Shown here: in pieces, positions 11,001-21,332 of the stretch
Layout of the letters: each line of letters begins with the position of its first letter
Numbering within the stretch: position 1 is the first letter of the stretch
NCBI GenBank assembly: GCA_964036195.1
Contig: OZ038457.1
Coordinates: 20,053,147-20,117,146, forward strand
DNA: 64,000 nt
Origin: Sphaerolaimus hirsutus
Taxonomy: Eukaryota > Nematoda > Chromadorea > Monhysterida > Sphaerolaimidae
Direction of reading: 5' to 3'
Notes under the pieces: generated by a model
Told to the model about the DNA's origin: nothing
What the model saw: only the letters and a program-made list of their open reading frames with translations
The model's database searches: none
Program-made: the position numbers and the translations under genes

Positions 11001-13441
11001 ACAAATTTCAAGTGGCATATTGTATTTCCCAGGGCCGTATCCAGGGGGGGGGGCGGGGGGGGCTGCAGCCCCCCCCCCCTCCCGGGGCGAGACCAGAAAG
11101 TGACCGGAAAATGCGACTTTTTCAACTTCAGCGTGAAAAATTTTGCGCGCGAGCGCGCATACTTCACCATACATAAGGTATTACCATCAGATTTGCTCCA
11201 TGTGACCGCAAATCATTATAAATACACTGAATGTTGTGCTTTTTGCTGTTTTTTTTATGCATATTTACATACATAAACAGCGTTCCTTGGCGCTGACTCC
11301 AACGCCAATGGCGCCATGGCGTCGCGCCTACTAATGGCGCCAGCGCCATGGCGTCATTCCGCCACTATGTACCTAAAATTTTAGGGGGGGGGGCTGAGCC
11401 CCCCCCCCCTCGCCGGCCTCCGTAAACAAGCAGCCCCCCCCCGCTCAAAAATCCTGGATACGTCCCTGGTATTTCCATGTGGTTGCACACATGGTTAATC
11501 ATCTCTTTACTGAAATGTGAATGGTACAAGTGATTTTAAAAAGGTTTACATCAGTCAAAAGTAGAAAATGAAGAAAAACATGATGAATCAAAGTGTATAA
11601 GGCAAACAACAATTGGTAGATATTACAGTTCATACTTATAACCAAAGTGCTTAATGCATGTTGCAAAAAATAGCATATCAGCATTTTCAGGCTTCAAATT
11701 TAGCACTCCAACAAAAATTACATCATCAATATTGTACTTTAACTCATCATATAAAATACTTTAACTAAATCAGATCAATCACAAATATCTCTAAATGAAA
11801 ATAATAACTTTAATTAGGGACACAATACAGGTTTGATATATTGAAAAAATGGTCGATATTCGATATTTTTTCAAAATTTTCGATATCGATATTCCGTATT
11901 TTTTTCAAAATTTACATATCGATATTCGATATTAAAAAATGGTCGATAGCCGATATTCAATACGATATATCGTTTGAACCCTACCCATCAGCAGATTTGG
12001 GAGCTTTAAAAAAACGTTTTAAATTTTTAAAAAAACGGTCGTTAAAAAAAAAATTGGCCATCCCTAGTTGGGTCAGGCAAACTTTGTCAAAAAATCACTC
12101 CAAATAATTAGATAGATGGTCAATTCGGGAGGGGGGAGAGGGGGTTCAGAGGCAGTAGCCAAAAATTGAAGCTGGAACATTAGGGGTGGTAACCCCCTAC
12201 TTACTAGACCCTGCATCAAAGCATTACTATGGAAAGCACTGTGGCTTGTTCCGACACAACCCTATTCTTTCCATCACTAGGAGTCACATTTAATTCATTT
12301 GAAGAATATTTCCTTTTGGTCATGAATGCTAGGACAGGGCCTGCACTATTCCGCATGTAAACCCATCCCGCATGTTGACACAGAACACACTTAATTATAC
12401 CAGGCATGCTGAAAATAGTCAATAAAACACATGACCTAGTGACTTGGCAAGTGAAAATCTATAAGAAGTATGAAAATTTGCGATTTTGGGTGCAAATTGG
12501 GGTAAAATTGCTCAAAAGCGCTCCTGATAGGTAGAAAATTTGCGCGGGTTTCAGGGGAAAATGGCCGAAAAAAATTGCCCCAGGGATAGATAGATCGCTA
12601 GGCGGTTTGGGGTGGGGTTACCCGCCCCCTGTCTTCCCCCTGCGGGTATAATGGATCCACATGCGGGATGGGTTTACATGCGTAATAGGCTTGACCTGCT
12701 AGGACATAATCGCAGCTTCGATGGGAGATCCTGGTCGCTAGCTGGCAATCTACCGAGGGGCATCTGTTGTGGTTCACTCAACATCATTAATGACATATTA
12801 TATTATGGGGCTGGTTTGGGTGCCACTGTACATCAACTTGAGTTTATAGAATACAACATCACCACAGGTAAGGCTGCAAATGAATGGTAGGGACAAAATT
12901 ATGTTTACTGATAGAATGGTCCAGCAAAGGCAAAATTTGCATGGAAATGGAAAAATGCAGCAATTTTGCCGGAAACAGGAAAACAATGCAGAAATTGTGT
13001 CCAAAATTCACAAAATTTGCAGAGATTTTGTCCAAAATGGAGAAAAAAATTGTAAAAATGCAGTTTTACCAGTTTGGCTGTAACAAAAAACAAAGTTGAG
13101 CCGGAAAATAGAAAGGTGGAAAAAAGAATTTTTATTAGAATAGATTTTTCAATAAAAATCAGATGAAAAAAATCGAGTACCATCCCTACTCACTACCATG
13201 TTTGGGAACTTAAAAGAAAATGATTTAAAGAACGGGGCATTGGAAAATATTTTTTTTCCCTCCCTACGTCAAACTTGGTGGGCAGGTGTTTCTTACTGAG
13301 AAATTCCTGAAAATTGCTGTACAGTCTAGTAAATTTTAATTTAACCCACAATTTTCGATTGTAAACACAGATACCTGGAAGGATACTGCTGATAAAGTTA
13401 CAGAAGCCATTAACCACTTCTGTTCTGTTGAAACCTGGTGA
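8050..13441 (+). CDS. Kelch-repeat protein gene (partial model, C-terminal exons)
   Basis: Five exons splice in frame: 8050-8127, 8827-8954, 9020-about 9186, 12716-12867 and 13371-13441 (TGA). The product is a run of kelch blades. Visible signatures are PGGRVLSCGGWDGSAG, RRHSALCYYNHRMYIVSG, ARYHTNAACRVYHDKMYVAGG and FDGRSWSLAGNLPRG. Each has the Gly-Gly, Tyr and Trp spacing of the family, a beta-propeller that usually binds protein partners. Junction phases agree: exon 1 to 2 phase 2, exon 2 to 3 phase 1, exon 4 to 5 phase 1. The last intron has a good donor CAG/GTAAGG. The phase between 9186 and 12716 does not close, so at least one exon is missing from this model. The first exon enters with an incoming phase, so the true start lies upstream. 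The ending after the last blade is short and carries no other domain. AATAAA at 13693 is a plausible poly(A) signal. Which kelch subfamily it is cannot be told. Confidence 0.75.
8186..8612 (+). mobile_element. R1 repeat copy in a kelch-gene intron
   Basis: A near-complete copy: a GGGGGGGGGCTGCCCC head, AGCTATCTATCTATC arrays, ATATTTTGCCCCCGCGAGCC, and a tail CTTGAAGACCCCTG. It lies between kelch exons ending at 8127 and starting at 8827. Confidence 0.65.
9668..10195. mobile_element. AGGGATGG-TIR element (hAT-like MITE)
   Basis: Left end CTAGGGATGGCC, right end CATCCATCCCTA. Subterminal runs of TGTTTTTTAAAA are present. The centre carries the family mark AACATATACAGGTATATCA and CATGGGACAGCATTATAAG. 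An open frame across that mark resembles an exon, but it recurs in every copy of the family. Confidence 0.7.
10814..11985. mobile_element. GATATC-array MITE (copy 1, interrupted)
   Basis: Ends are AGGGTTCAAACGATAT and ATATCGTTTGAACCCT. Both subterminal parts are arrays of CGATATCGATATTCGATATT. The centre matches the copies at 18033-18818, 26052-26848 and 31565-32308. The flanks CACATCAG and CCCATCAG look like an 8-bp target duplication with one change. Confidence 0.85.
11031..11468. mobile_element. CGTA(T/G)CCAGG-TIR element (hAT-like), innermost of nest
   Basis: Ends are CAGGGCCGTATCCAGG and CCTGGATACGTCCCTG, flanked by a perfect 8-bp duplication GTATTTCC. Inside are G and C homopolymers, the motif TTTTGCGCGCGAGCGCGC and a block of GGCGCCATGGCG palindromes. 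Relatives lie at 17308-17643 (one end only), 28858-29297 and 38243-38660. Confidence 0.85.
12110..12700 (-). mobile_element. R1 repeat copy inside a CGCATGTAAACCC inverted-repeat element
   Basis: R1 is in reverse orientation here (CGATAGATAGATCGC-type mirror of the arrays). It sits between CATGTAAACCCATCCCGCATG (near 12355) and its complement near 12657-12685. The same R1 plus flank arrangement recurs at 31000-31410. Confidence 0.55.
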
Positions 13442-13917
13442 TAAAGTGATGATCTCTGTAATGACGGAAATTTGAGCAGAAGATATTCATTTTTTCATAT
13501 ACCCTTTCTTTGTTAATAACATCCATAAAAATCCAATTTTACAACAACAAATAAAATTTGCACACGAGATCTTTTTCTTTTATTGCATTTATGGAGAGTT
13601 GATTGTGTGAGGACAGTTGAGCAAACTCCACAAGTTTCTATGTATATTTGTCTGCACTTAGCAGCCTGTGTGACCCTATCTGGCATAGTGCCAATAAAGT
13701 CTGTGACTACTTTTTAGCCATCAACTGTTATGTGTCATCTCATGACAAAAATAAAGGTTTTTGAACAAAAGCAATAATGAAAAATAATCCAAGCATTTAA
13801 CTATAAAATAATACATATTTGATAAACACAAATTTTGCAAGCTAAGATCAAGTTACATCAGCAAGGAATCTTCTAAAATTCCATACAATGACATCAACTT
13901 TTAAGCATGCTGACACT
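13442..13917. other. Kelch 3' flank
   Basis: AT-rich DNA downstream of the kelch stop. It contains AATAAA at 13693. Nothing else is recognised. Confidence 0.4.
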
Positions 13918-15241
13918 AGGGTTGTGAATTTCAAAATTTTCGGGTTCGGGTATCGGGTCCAAAAAAAGTTCCAAAAGTTAATTTTTAAAAAATCAACAAA
14001 AAAAATTTCTGGTAGACTTGCACTAGGTATTTTGCAATCTTTCGCGCGCAAGCGCGCAATTTCCAATTCATATGACCATTGGTGGTGTTTTCATGGCTTT
14101 TGAGGCATTTTTAGTGTAAATTAGGGTTGGCCGATGTTTTTTTTTAAACGTTTTTTTTAAAAAAAACGTTTTTTTTTTAAAAACATGACATCCAAAATGT
14201 TTTTTTTTTTTTTAAAACATCGGCCGAAATTTTTAGTACTAAGCACTAGGTATTTTGCAAAATTTTTGCGCGCAAGCGCGCAATTTCACACACAAATTGA
14301 CATTGGTGGTTGTTTTCATTGGTTTTGTGGCATTTTTAGTATCAAAACATCCATTTCTATGTGCTACCATGGGTGAATAAGCCGACATATGTTGCTGTAA
14401 TATATAATATTGAGGTAATGTGCTTCCATGTACCTCCACAGTGTGTAACTTCACTCCCAAAGTAACAACCTCCTTTTATAACCTTGTTTGATCACCATTC
14501 CGTGCCAAACTTTACCTGAAGTCACGAACATTCGACTATAAGGCGATATACGAACGATATGTCGACGAAAAATGGATATTTTTGACACAAATCACCACTT
14601 ATAATGCTATCCCATGGCTCCACAGCCATTATATGGTCATATTTAACATCACAGAGTATTGCCAGTGTCTGATATACCTATATATGTTGACACTAGGTCA
14701 TATCTGGGAGCTTTTAAAAAAAACGTTGTTTTTTTAAAAAAACGTTTTTTTTTATAAAAAAACATCGAGTTAAAAAAAAACGTTTTTTTTCCAACCCTAG
14801 TGTAAATGATTGCATTTATTCATGCTACGGTATAATAATAAGCCATGATATTGTAAGCTAGTGTAGTATATAAAATCCAGCCAATGTGCTCCCATATACT
14901 TCTACAGTGTGTCGCATCATTGACAATGTATTAGCCTTCTCTTACAACCTATTTTAAGCACTATTCCATGCTGAACTTCACTTAGAAGTCATGAACGTTC
15001 AACAAAAAGGCGATATACGTAATAAGTTGACATAAAATGGATATTTTTGTAAGAAATCACTGCTTATAATGCTATCCCATGACTCCACAGTCATAATATG
15101 ACCACAATAGACATAACAATACATTCTCTATATCCCCATTTTGGGCGATTTAAACAATCTGATTTATTTAAAAAATCAATTTTTTTTAAATTGATTTTTT
15201 TTAAATCAAGGCATTTAAAAAAATGATTTTTTCCAACCTAG
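13918..15241. mobile_element. AGGGTTG-type element split by a second AGGGTTGG element
   Basis: The outer element begins CTAGGGTTGTGAATTTC and ends TTTTTTCCAACCTAG. It is interrupted at 14128-14799 by an element with ends TAGGGTTGGCC and TTCCAACCCTA and a perfect 8-bp duplication GTGTAAAT. Both carry the motif GCGCGCAAGCGCGCAA near TTTTGCAA, although they are different subfamilies. Confidence 0.8.
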
Positions 15242-15449
15242 TGCCTGGGGCTTCTTACTCGGAGAAATACGGCATTAGCTTATCGCGATTTTCGGTAGCT
15301 TTTCGCTCCACACATGCAAAAGATAAAATAATCTACAACGAGCTTGTATTTACACCTGACGTAAATAAATACAATCGAAATTTTGCAAAAAGAATAAAAT
15401 TGCGCGGCAAATCCTAAACCAAAATCTGGTAATCGCTGCAGACAAATTT

Positions 15450-16379
15450 CTACATAAAAATGAAACCAACTTTGCGTTCCTGCTCAGCCAGAGCTTTGCC
15501 CTTCTTCGATTCGGGACGCGGCCCAACGTGCACCATGTTACCCTCTTGGTCGAACAGGTACTCGCTGTCGATGCCGTAGAACCTGCGGAAAGTTCCATGA
15601 GCGGTTGAATCACTCGTTTCAATCTAGGAGTTAAATGACATTGGTAGTGACGTAAAAAGCGCCAGGGGCGGTCCCAATCCCAAGCCCTGTAAAGTAAAGT
15701 GCCAAATGTAACGTCAAACGTAAATTGTCATGCAAAGTGTCAAATGTGAAGTACAATGTAAAATGTAAATTCAAATGCTTATTTTTGACATAAGATTTGG
15801 ATACAAAAAAATAAGATTTGGATACACAATTGACACTTTACTTAACATTTTACACTTTGCATGACAATTGACATTCGACACTTAACTTTACATGTGACAC
15901 TTTACTGACCATTTGACACTTTACTTAACATTTGACACTTTACAGGGCTTGGGATTGCCACCAGGATTTTGGCGCAAAGCGCTTTTACAAACAGCAGCGT
16001 ATTGTAAACTGTTGAAGTGTTAGCCAAATAACGCGCCGGGCTCGCTACATTCATTACGAAACAAAGCGGCATTCGATGAAACTGAACCGACTTGCGAGCG
16101 TGACAGTAGCCCTTGCACTCTTCCCAGTCACGGTCCTTGCTGGGGTCGCGGTAGGGCTGGGGGCAGTCCCGGACCCTGTAAAGTGCCCTGTAAAATGTCA
16201 TATGACATGCAAGGTGTCAAAGCTCATGTAAAATGCCCTGCAAAATGGCTAACGTCACGTTTGCCATTTTGCAGGACATTTTACATGACTATTGACACTT
16301 TTAATGACATATGACATTTTTCAGGGCACTTTACAGGGTCTGGGACTGGCACCAAATCGGGGTTGTAGCCGTCCGACAT
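15450..16379 (-). CDS. Small gene of unknown function, two element-derived introns
   Basis: A three-exon model is open and phase-consistent: 16379-16353 (MSDGYNPDL), 16156-15962 (starts PYRDPSKDRDWEECKGYC) and 15623-15450 (FRRFYGIDSEYLFDQEGN, ending KVGFIFM and TAG). It gives 131 aa. An alternative donor inside exon 2 (after CGCAA, phase 2) joined to an acceptor at 15593/15592 would shorten it to about 74 aa, joining HARK to FYGIDSEY. The charged final exon looks strongly coding. I do not recognise the family. The first intron (16157-16352) is exactly one inverted-repeat element and the second (15624-15961) contains another whose left end supplies the donor. Confidence 0.6.
15662..15965 (-). 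mobile_element. Introner-like element, copy 1 (longest, diverged)
   Basis: On the minus strand it begins CCTGGTGGCAATCCCAAGCCC and ends GATTGGGACCGCCCCTGG. Its interior is an imperfect hairpin of CAAATGTCA and TTTACATT blocks. Read in the minus-strand gene, the left end gives a GT donor after AAAATCCTG. The right end has lost the usual CCCCCAG, so the nearest usable acceptor is CTCCTAG about 37 nt further on. Confidence 0.7.
16157..16352 (-). mobile_element. Introner-like element, copy 2: exact intron of 196 nt
   Basis: The intron begins GTGCCAGTCCCAGACCCTG directly after the codons for MSDGYNPDL and ends GTCCGGGACTGCCCCCAG directly before PYRDPSKD. Nothing of the intron lies outside the element. 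The interior is a hairpin of TAAAATGTCA and CATGTAAAATGCCCTGC with its complement. The phase is 0. Confidence 0.85.
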
Positions 16380-16388
16380 GATCGATTA

Positions 16389-16927
16389 ATGGCGCTACGC
16401 ACACTGAAGCCGAAATATTCGGCATACGCATGTTTTCATCTGCCGAATCCGAATTGAAAAATTGCCGTTCGGACGTTTTAAGTTCGGCATTTTAGGGGCC
16501 GCCATATTGAATTTTGAAAACGTGTGCACGATATTCGGACGAATTCGGACAAATTTGAGCGTTAATTTTTAGACGCTGAAGTATGTCGAAAGCAACATAC
16601 TTCAGCATTTTCTATGATAAGGACGATAGCTGAACGTGTGTATTTACCGTATTGGCTTGCGTACCGTACCGTACTCGCAATTTCGACAATTTCATTCGAC
16701 AATTTCGACAATTCAACATTTCATCTGATTTTGCCGAATGGTTTCTGCATGTAAAAGTGTACGCATCTTTTGAATGCTGAAATACATGCTGAATTGACAA
16801 ACAGCCTAATTTTCAAGAGTACGGACGATTTTAGTTCGGCAAGTTTTTTTCTATTCAGCATTTAATTCAGCATCTGTCAAAAACGTGCGTATGCCGAATA
16901 TTTCGGCTTCAGTGTGCGTAGCGCCAA
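16389..16927. mobile_element. Inverted-repeat element with GGCGCTACGCACACTG ends
   Basis: The left arm GGCGCTACGCACACTGAAGC continues through CGAAATATTCGGCATACGC. The right arm at 16885-16927 is its reverse complement. The centre has further palindromes of TTCGACAATTTCGACAATTC. It lies within 10 bp of the start codon of the small minus-strand gene, so it may form its promoter or 5' leader. Confidence 0.75.
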
Positions 16928-17307
16928 TAAAGTACTCGATAGTTGAGATAGAATCGCGGGAATTGCTTGATCAATCGATAGTAGTGTGCAAACTGAAAAT
17001 AAGCGATAGATATCTACAAATGGTGGAAATGGTTTATTGTGAAGAATTATTAATTTATTGTGGCATGATTGCTAGAATTATGACGTTCATTCACTCTTGG
17101 GTTCATTTTTATGAATGTTTTGCGGCTGACAAGTATGCGCGCTTACAAGAAATAAAAATTATCGCGAATTGACGAGAAAGTTAAATGTTCATTTCCGCAA
17201 GAGTTGTCTGCTGTCTCGGAAAAACCCAACGAAAATTTGAAATGAACGCAATTTCAGAAGAGTATATCAAATGAGTTAATTAAAGTATCACGTTTGATAA
17301 TCAAGTG
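16928..17307. other. No recognisable feature
   Basis: AT-rich DNA with a 95-codon open frame that lacks family resemblance, splice signals or conserved motifs. I treat it as non-coding. Confidence 0.4.
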
Positions 17308-17643
17308 ACGGAATGGCGCTGGCGCCATTTGTAGGTGCCACGCCATGGCGCCATTGGCGTTGGCGCCAGTGCCATGAAATGCTGTATACGTATGTAAATT
17401 TACATACAAATACAGCAAAAGACGCACAGTAACTTCAATTTTGAAGGATTTGCGGCTACAGGGAGCAAAATGGTGATATTCCTGATGTCTGGTAGCAAAT
17501 GCGCGATTGCGCGCAAAAATTTTTGCATTAGACTTTCAAAATCGTACCGAAACTTGCATTTTCTCGTGTTTTTCAGGTCTCACCCCGGGAAGGGGGGGGG
17601 GGGCTGCAGCCCCCCCCCGCCCTCCCCTGGATACGGCCCTGAT
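17308..17643. mobile_element. Half copy of the CGTATCCAGG element
   Basis: It contains ATGGCGCTGGCGCCATTTG, GCGCGATTGCGCGCAAAAAT, G and C runs, and the intact end CTCCCCTGGATACGGCCCTG. The opposite terminus is missing. Confidence 0.7.
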
Positions 17644-18027
17644 AACAATGTAAATCTTTTTGTAAGCGATATGAAAAATATATATCGACAAGGAATGAAG
17701 AAACAGTTTCATCCAAAAGCGAAAACGCCGCAATTTGATATTCCCACGGGTTTGTTTATACTTATCCTTATAAATCTTATCTACCAGAGTCGAATGTGCC
17801 CTTTAACATGAAAACATAAAATTCCAAATTGATAGTGTAAAGTCGCGCTGACAATTTTGCTTATGCATTCCAACGTTTTGGTTCCGCAAGTGCGGGAAAA
17901 GCGTTTTAAAAACCGTAATTTTTTGAATAATGGGACACCTATCGTTGAAATATTAGAGGAATTGCAATAGTCCGCGCGATTTGCATCCGGGTTAGAATTT
18001 TTACCGCCGTTTTCCTCAACATCATAA

Positions 18028-18818
18028 TTAGGGTTCAAACGATATGACTTTTCGATATCGATATTCGATATTCGATATTTTTTTCTGAAACTCGATATTC
18101 GATATCGATACGATATGGAACCTCGATATCGATATTCGATATTCGATATTGAAAAATGGTCGATATTCGATATTCGATATTTCGATATTTTCGATATTCG
18201 ATATTGCGATTTGCTTTTGGTATAGCAAGGCATATTTCAAGTGGCATATTGTATTTTCATGTGGTTGCACACATCGGTAATCATCTCTTTACTGAAAGGT
18301 GAATCGTACAAGTGATTTTAACAAGGTTTACATCACTCAAAAGTAGAAAATGGAAGAGAAACATGATGAATCAAAGTGTATCAGACAAATAACAATTGGT
18401 AGATATTACAGTTCATACTTATGAACTAAACTAAACTATAACCTAATTGCTTAAGGGCATGGTGCAAAAAATAGCATATCAGGATTTTCTAGCTTCAAAT
18501 TTAGCACTCCAACAGAAATTACATTATAAATACTGTACTTTTACTCATCAAATACAATACTATAAGCAAATCAGATCAATCATGAATATCTCAAAATGAA
18601 AATGATAACTTGATTTAGGGAAACAATGCAGGTTCGATATATCGAAAAAACGGTCGATATTCGATATCGATATTCGATATTTTTTCAGAATTTTCGATAT
18701 CGATATTCGATATTCGATATTTTTTCAAAATTTTCGATATCGATATTCGATATTCGATATGAAAAAATGGTCGATATCCGATATTCGATATTCGATACGA
18801 TATATCGTTTGAACCCTA
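18028..18818. mobile_element. GATATC-array MITE (copy 2, intact)
   Basis: Ends are TAGGGTTCAAACGATATG and ATATCGTTTGAACCCTA, flanked by a perfect 8-bp duplication ATCATAAT. Arrays of CGATATTCGATATC occupy both subterminal regions. The central 350 bp begins GGCATATTGTATTTTCATG. Open frames of the IEYRYR type are array artefacts. Confidence 0.9.
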
Positions 18819-19431
18819 ATCATAATTCCAACTACACGAATTTTCATGTAATATTCAATAATGATATTTAATTCAAAGATAAATACCAAGTGTGGTTCAA
18901 ATACAGAGATATGGTAACATAAATGGCTAAAATGTAATGATATGGAACACTGCACTGAATGTTTTGACTACGGGGGTCACCACACCTTTCTGATTTTCTG
19001 CTTAGGAATGAGGCAGAAAATTTTTGTTTTGTTATTGAAAATAGCCCCAAACACATTTGGAAAGGCATATAGGTTATGTACTTTTGGAAAGAAACTGGAT
19101 TGTGGACATACGTGAAAACGGACTTTCGACATGAAAATTCCATTTTTGGAAATATGTAGGTAATTTTTAGGTCCTTTCAATACGAAAATCATGTTTTCCC
19201 GAAAAATCGGTAGTATCATATTTATCTCCTGAATGGCATGGACTATTAAACTAAATACGTGGACGTCAAATCCGCTGTTAACAAGATTTTCCTGAATTTA
19301 GCGCTTATGTACTTCCGGAAAGAGATTTTCAAAGTGCATAAATCAATCAATGAGCTTCAAATTGACTATGCCTGACAGTTGAAACATTTCAAATGAACCC
19401 TGAGCTTTCTTTGTAAAAAAAACGAGAGTAT

Positions 19432-19608
19432 AGCGATATTTAACCTACCCGATATTTAACCCATCGGTTCTAAAGCCAAAGTACCTCTGTTCGTAAGCCA
19501 AAGTATGTCGTTAATAAAGCCCCATTGGACTTAAAAAAGTGCATCGATATTTAACCCATTGTGTGTCAGTAAAAAAGCCAATGTGTCGTTTCGTAAGCCG
19601 CAATACTA
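19432..19608. mobile_element. GATATTTAACC / GTAAGCCAAAG short repeat
   Basis: Repeated GCGATATTTAACC and TTCGTAAGCCAAAGTA blocks are present. The complementary blocks TGGGTTAAATATCG and GTACTTTGGCTTTACAA occur at 23875-24060. This looks like a short non-autonomous family. Confidence 0.45.
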
Positions 19609-19613
19609 GGGTG

Positions 19614-20195
19614 TCAAATTTCCGTTTTCCATTTCCGTTTTCCGCAGACAAATTTTTTCCGTTTTCCGTTCCGTTTTCCGGCTGCTGAAATTTTTTTTCC
19701 GTTTTCCGGCAACATTTTTTTCCGTTTCCGTTTTTCTGGCTCATTTTCCGTTTTCCGGCTAAATTTTCAGTTTTTCTGCCTTTTTTCCGTTTTCCGCCTC
19801 AATTTCCAGTTTTTCTGCCTTTTTTTCCATTTTCCGTTTTCCATTTCCATTTTCTGCTCAACTTTCTGTTTTCTGATCAGCCAAACTGCTAAAAATTCAT
19901 GCAGATTGTCAATGATGTTAAAAAAATTCTGTTTACAGCAAAATTACTGCAATTTTTTCCACTTCCAGCAAAATTTCAGCCAATTTTATCCATTTTCCAG
20001 CAAAATTTCAGCAAATTTTTCCATTTCCGTTTTTCCAGCCTCTTTTTCCATTTTCCGGCCGCTGAAATTTTTTTTCCGTTTCTGTTTCCGTTTTCCGCCA
20101 AGTGCAAATTTTTTTCCGTTTTCCGTTCCGTTTTCCGGCCGCTGAAAACTTTTTTCCGTTTCCGTTTTCCGTAAAAAAATTTTTTTGACACCCTA
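19614..20195. mobile_element. AGGGTGTCAAA-TIR element, second copy
   Basis: Ends are TAGGGTGTCAAATTTCC and TTTTTGACACCCTA, with a perfect 8-bp duplication CGCAATAC on each side. Both arms are TTCCGTTTTCCG arrays. It relates to 6414-7466. Confidence 0.85.
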
Positions 20196-21330
20196 CGCAA
20201 TACAAAAATACATAAATACGACCCATATACACATAAATATGAAGATAGAGGAAAATGTGTAGAAGTGGCGGTGAGATGACAGACGTTTTTCGCATCATGT
20301 GTGCGTCTGGTATGGACACGTGTGGTCAATATTATGTGACGATCAAGTGGATTATGGATATTTGCTGTGACAACAAAGAGGCATGGAGAACAGGCGTAAA
20401 GATTGTTCATACATCGATTGGAGAAACGGTTTGCTCCCAGTACACCGCGTCAGGTATCGCGCAGTGTACTTAGATCGCGTGCTCATTCGTCGCAGTATTA
20501 TTTTGTCTTGGAAGCGATTAGTCTTTGAGGATGTAAGGCTTGGTGATTGTTTGCGCATGTGTGTTTTTGACTTTTTTTGTCTCATATACAAATGTGTTGT
20601 GTCACCCGTGAATTTATTGAGTATGCCATGTCATTTTAAATTATGTAAATAGACATTGTAAATAATGTGGAAATGTGAAATGACCAAATGTGAACTGTAA
20701 AAAACATTATCTGTCAAAATGTGAACTGTATAAAACATTATATGCCAAAATGTGAACCATTCTAAATGTCAATTTGTCAAATGTTAAATGCCATAACTGT
20801 CAAAATATGAAATGTTATTTTCATCAGCCATTTTTGATTGTTGATTTGGGCCGATTTTTGATTTGATATTTTCGTTTTTCAGCAGTCATTTTTATATTGA
20901 CAGAGACACTTAATTATTGCTGTGCACTATCCACAGATAAGTTTTTTATCACAAATTATTGGCACTTCCGGACACTCAACGCACCGGGCATATTCTTTTA
21001 TTGATACAAATATATAGGGATTATCTATGCTCACTGCCCCACATGCAAATCATAGCCGGGCAAACTGAAATTAAGACGTGTCGAATTCCGACAAGCAGAC
21101 CCCAAGTCATACTGATACTGCGACGAAAGGGCACGCGGTGGATCAGCCCGCGTCAGACTGCCCTGCGTCAAATCCTGACCACACCGGAGAAACAAAGTGG
21201 TTCGTTGTTTGAATTGAATCATTGCATCATTACTCATTGTGTTTTATGTGTGTTTTTATCCATGATTACCGCATTTATTGAGTGATTGATAGAAAATTTG
21301 TTAACATCAATTCACCCATCAAATTTCTTC
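20196..21330 (+). other. Mostly unassigned; possible upstream exon near 21053-21200
   Basis: Most of the stretch shows nothing. Around 20640-20830 the word AAATGTGAACTG repeats a few times. A segment at 21053-21200 follows a plausible acceptor (AAATCATAG) and stays open in more than one frame. One frame ends at a phase-1 donor near 21200 that would join the exon at 21333. This could be the 5' part of the MULE/FLYWCH-like gene, but the frame is not decided. Confidence 0.25.
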
Positions 21331-21332
21331 AG

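Larger units (their letters stand above)
10265..12068. mobile_element. AGGGGTGG/CCATCCCT element carrying two nested insertions
   Basis: The outer ends are TAGGGGTGGCC and GGCCATCCCTA. They are flanked by a perfect 8-bp direct repeat GTTGGGTC, typical of hAT transposition. The outer body is split by a GATATC-array element at 10814-11985, which is itself split by a CGTATCCAGG element at 11031-11468. The whole nest occupies the large kelch intron. Confidence 0.85.

Noticed and set aside
15350..15622. Minus-strand 90-codon frame over the small gene
   Set aside because: It is out of frame with the phase-consistent exon 15623-15450.
18028..18270. Frames rich in Ile-Glu-Tyr-Arg (also at 26004-26322 and 31472-31816)
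   Set aside because: They come from GATATC arrays inside transposons and occur in every copy.
19899..20410. Phe/Pro-rich and Lys/Asn-rich frames
   Set aside because: They are the TTCCGTTTTCCG array of an AGGGTGTCAAA element.
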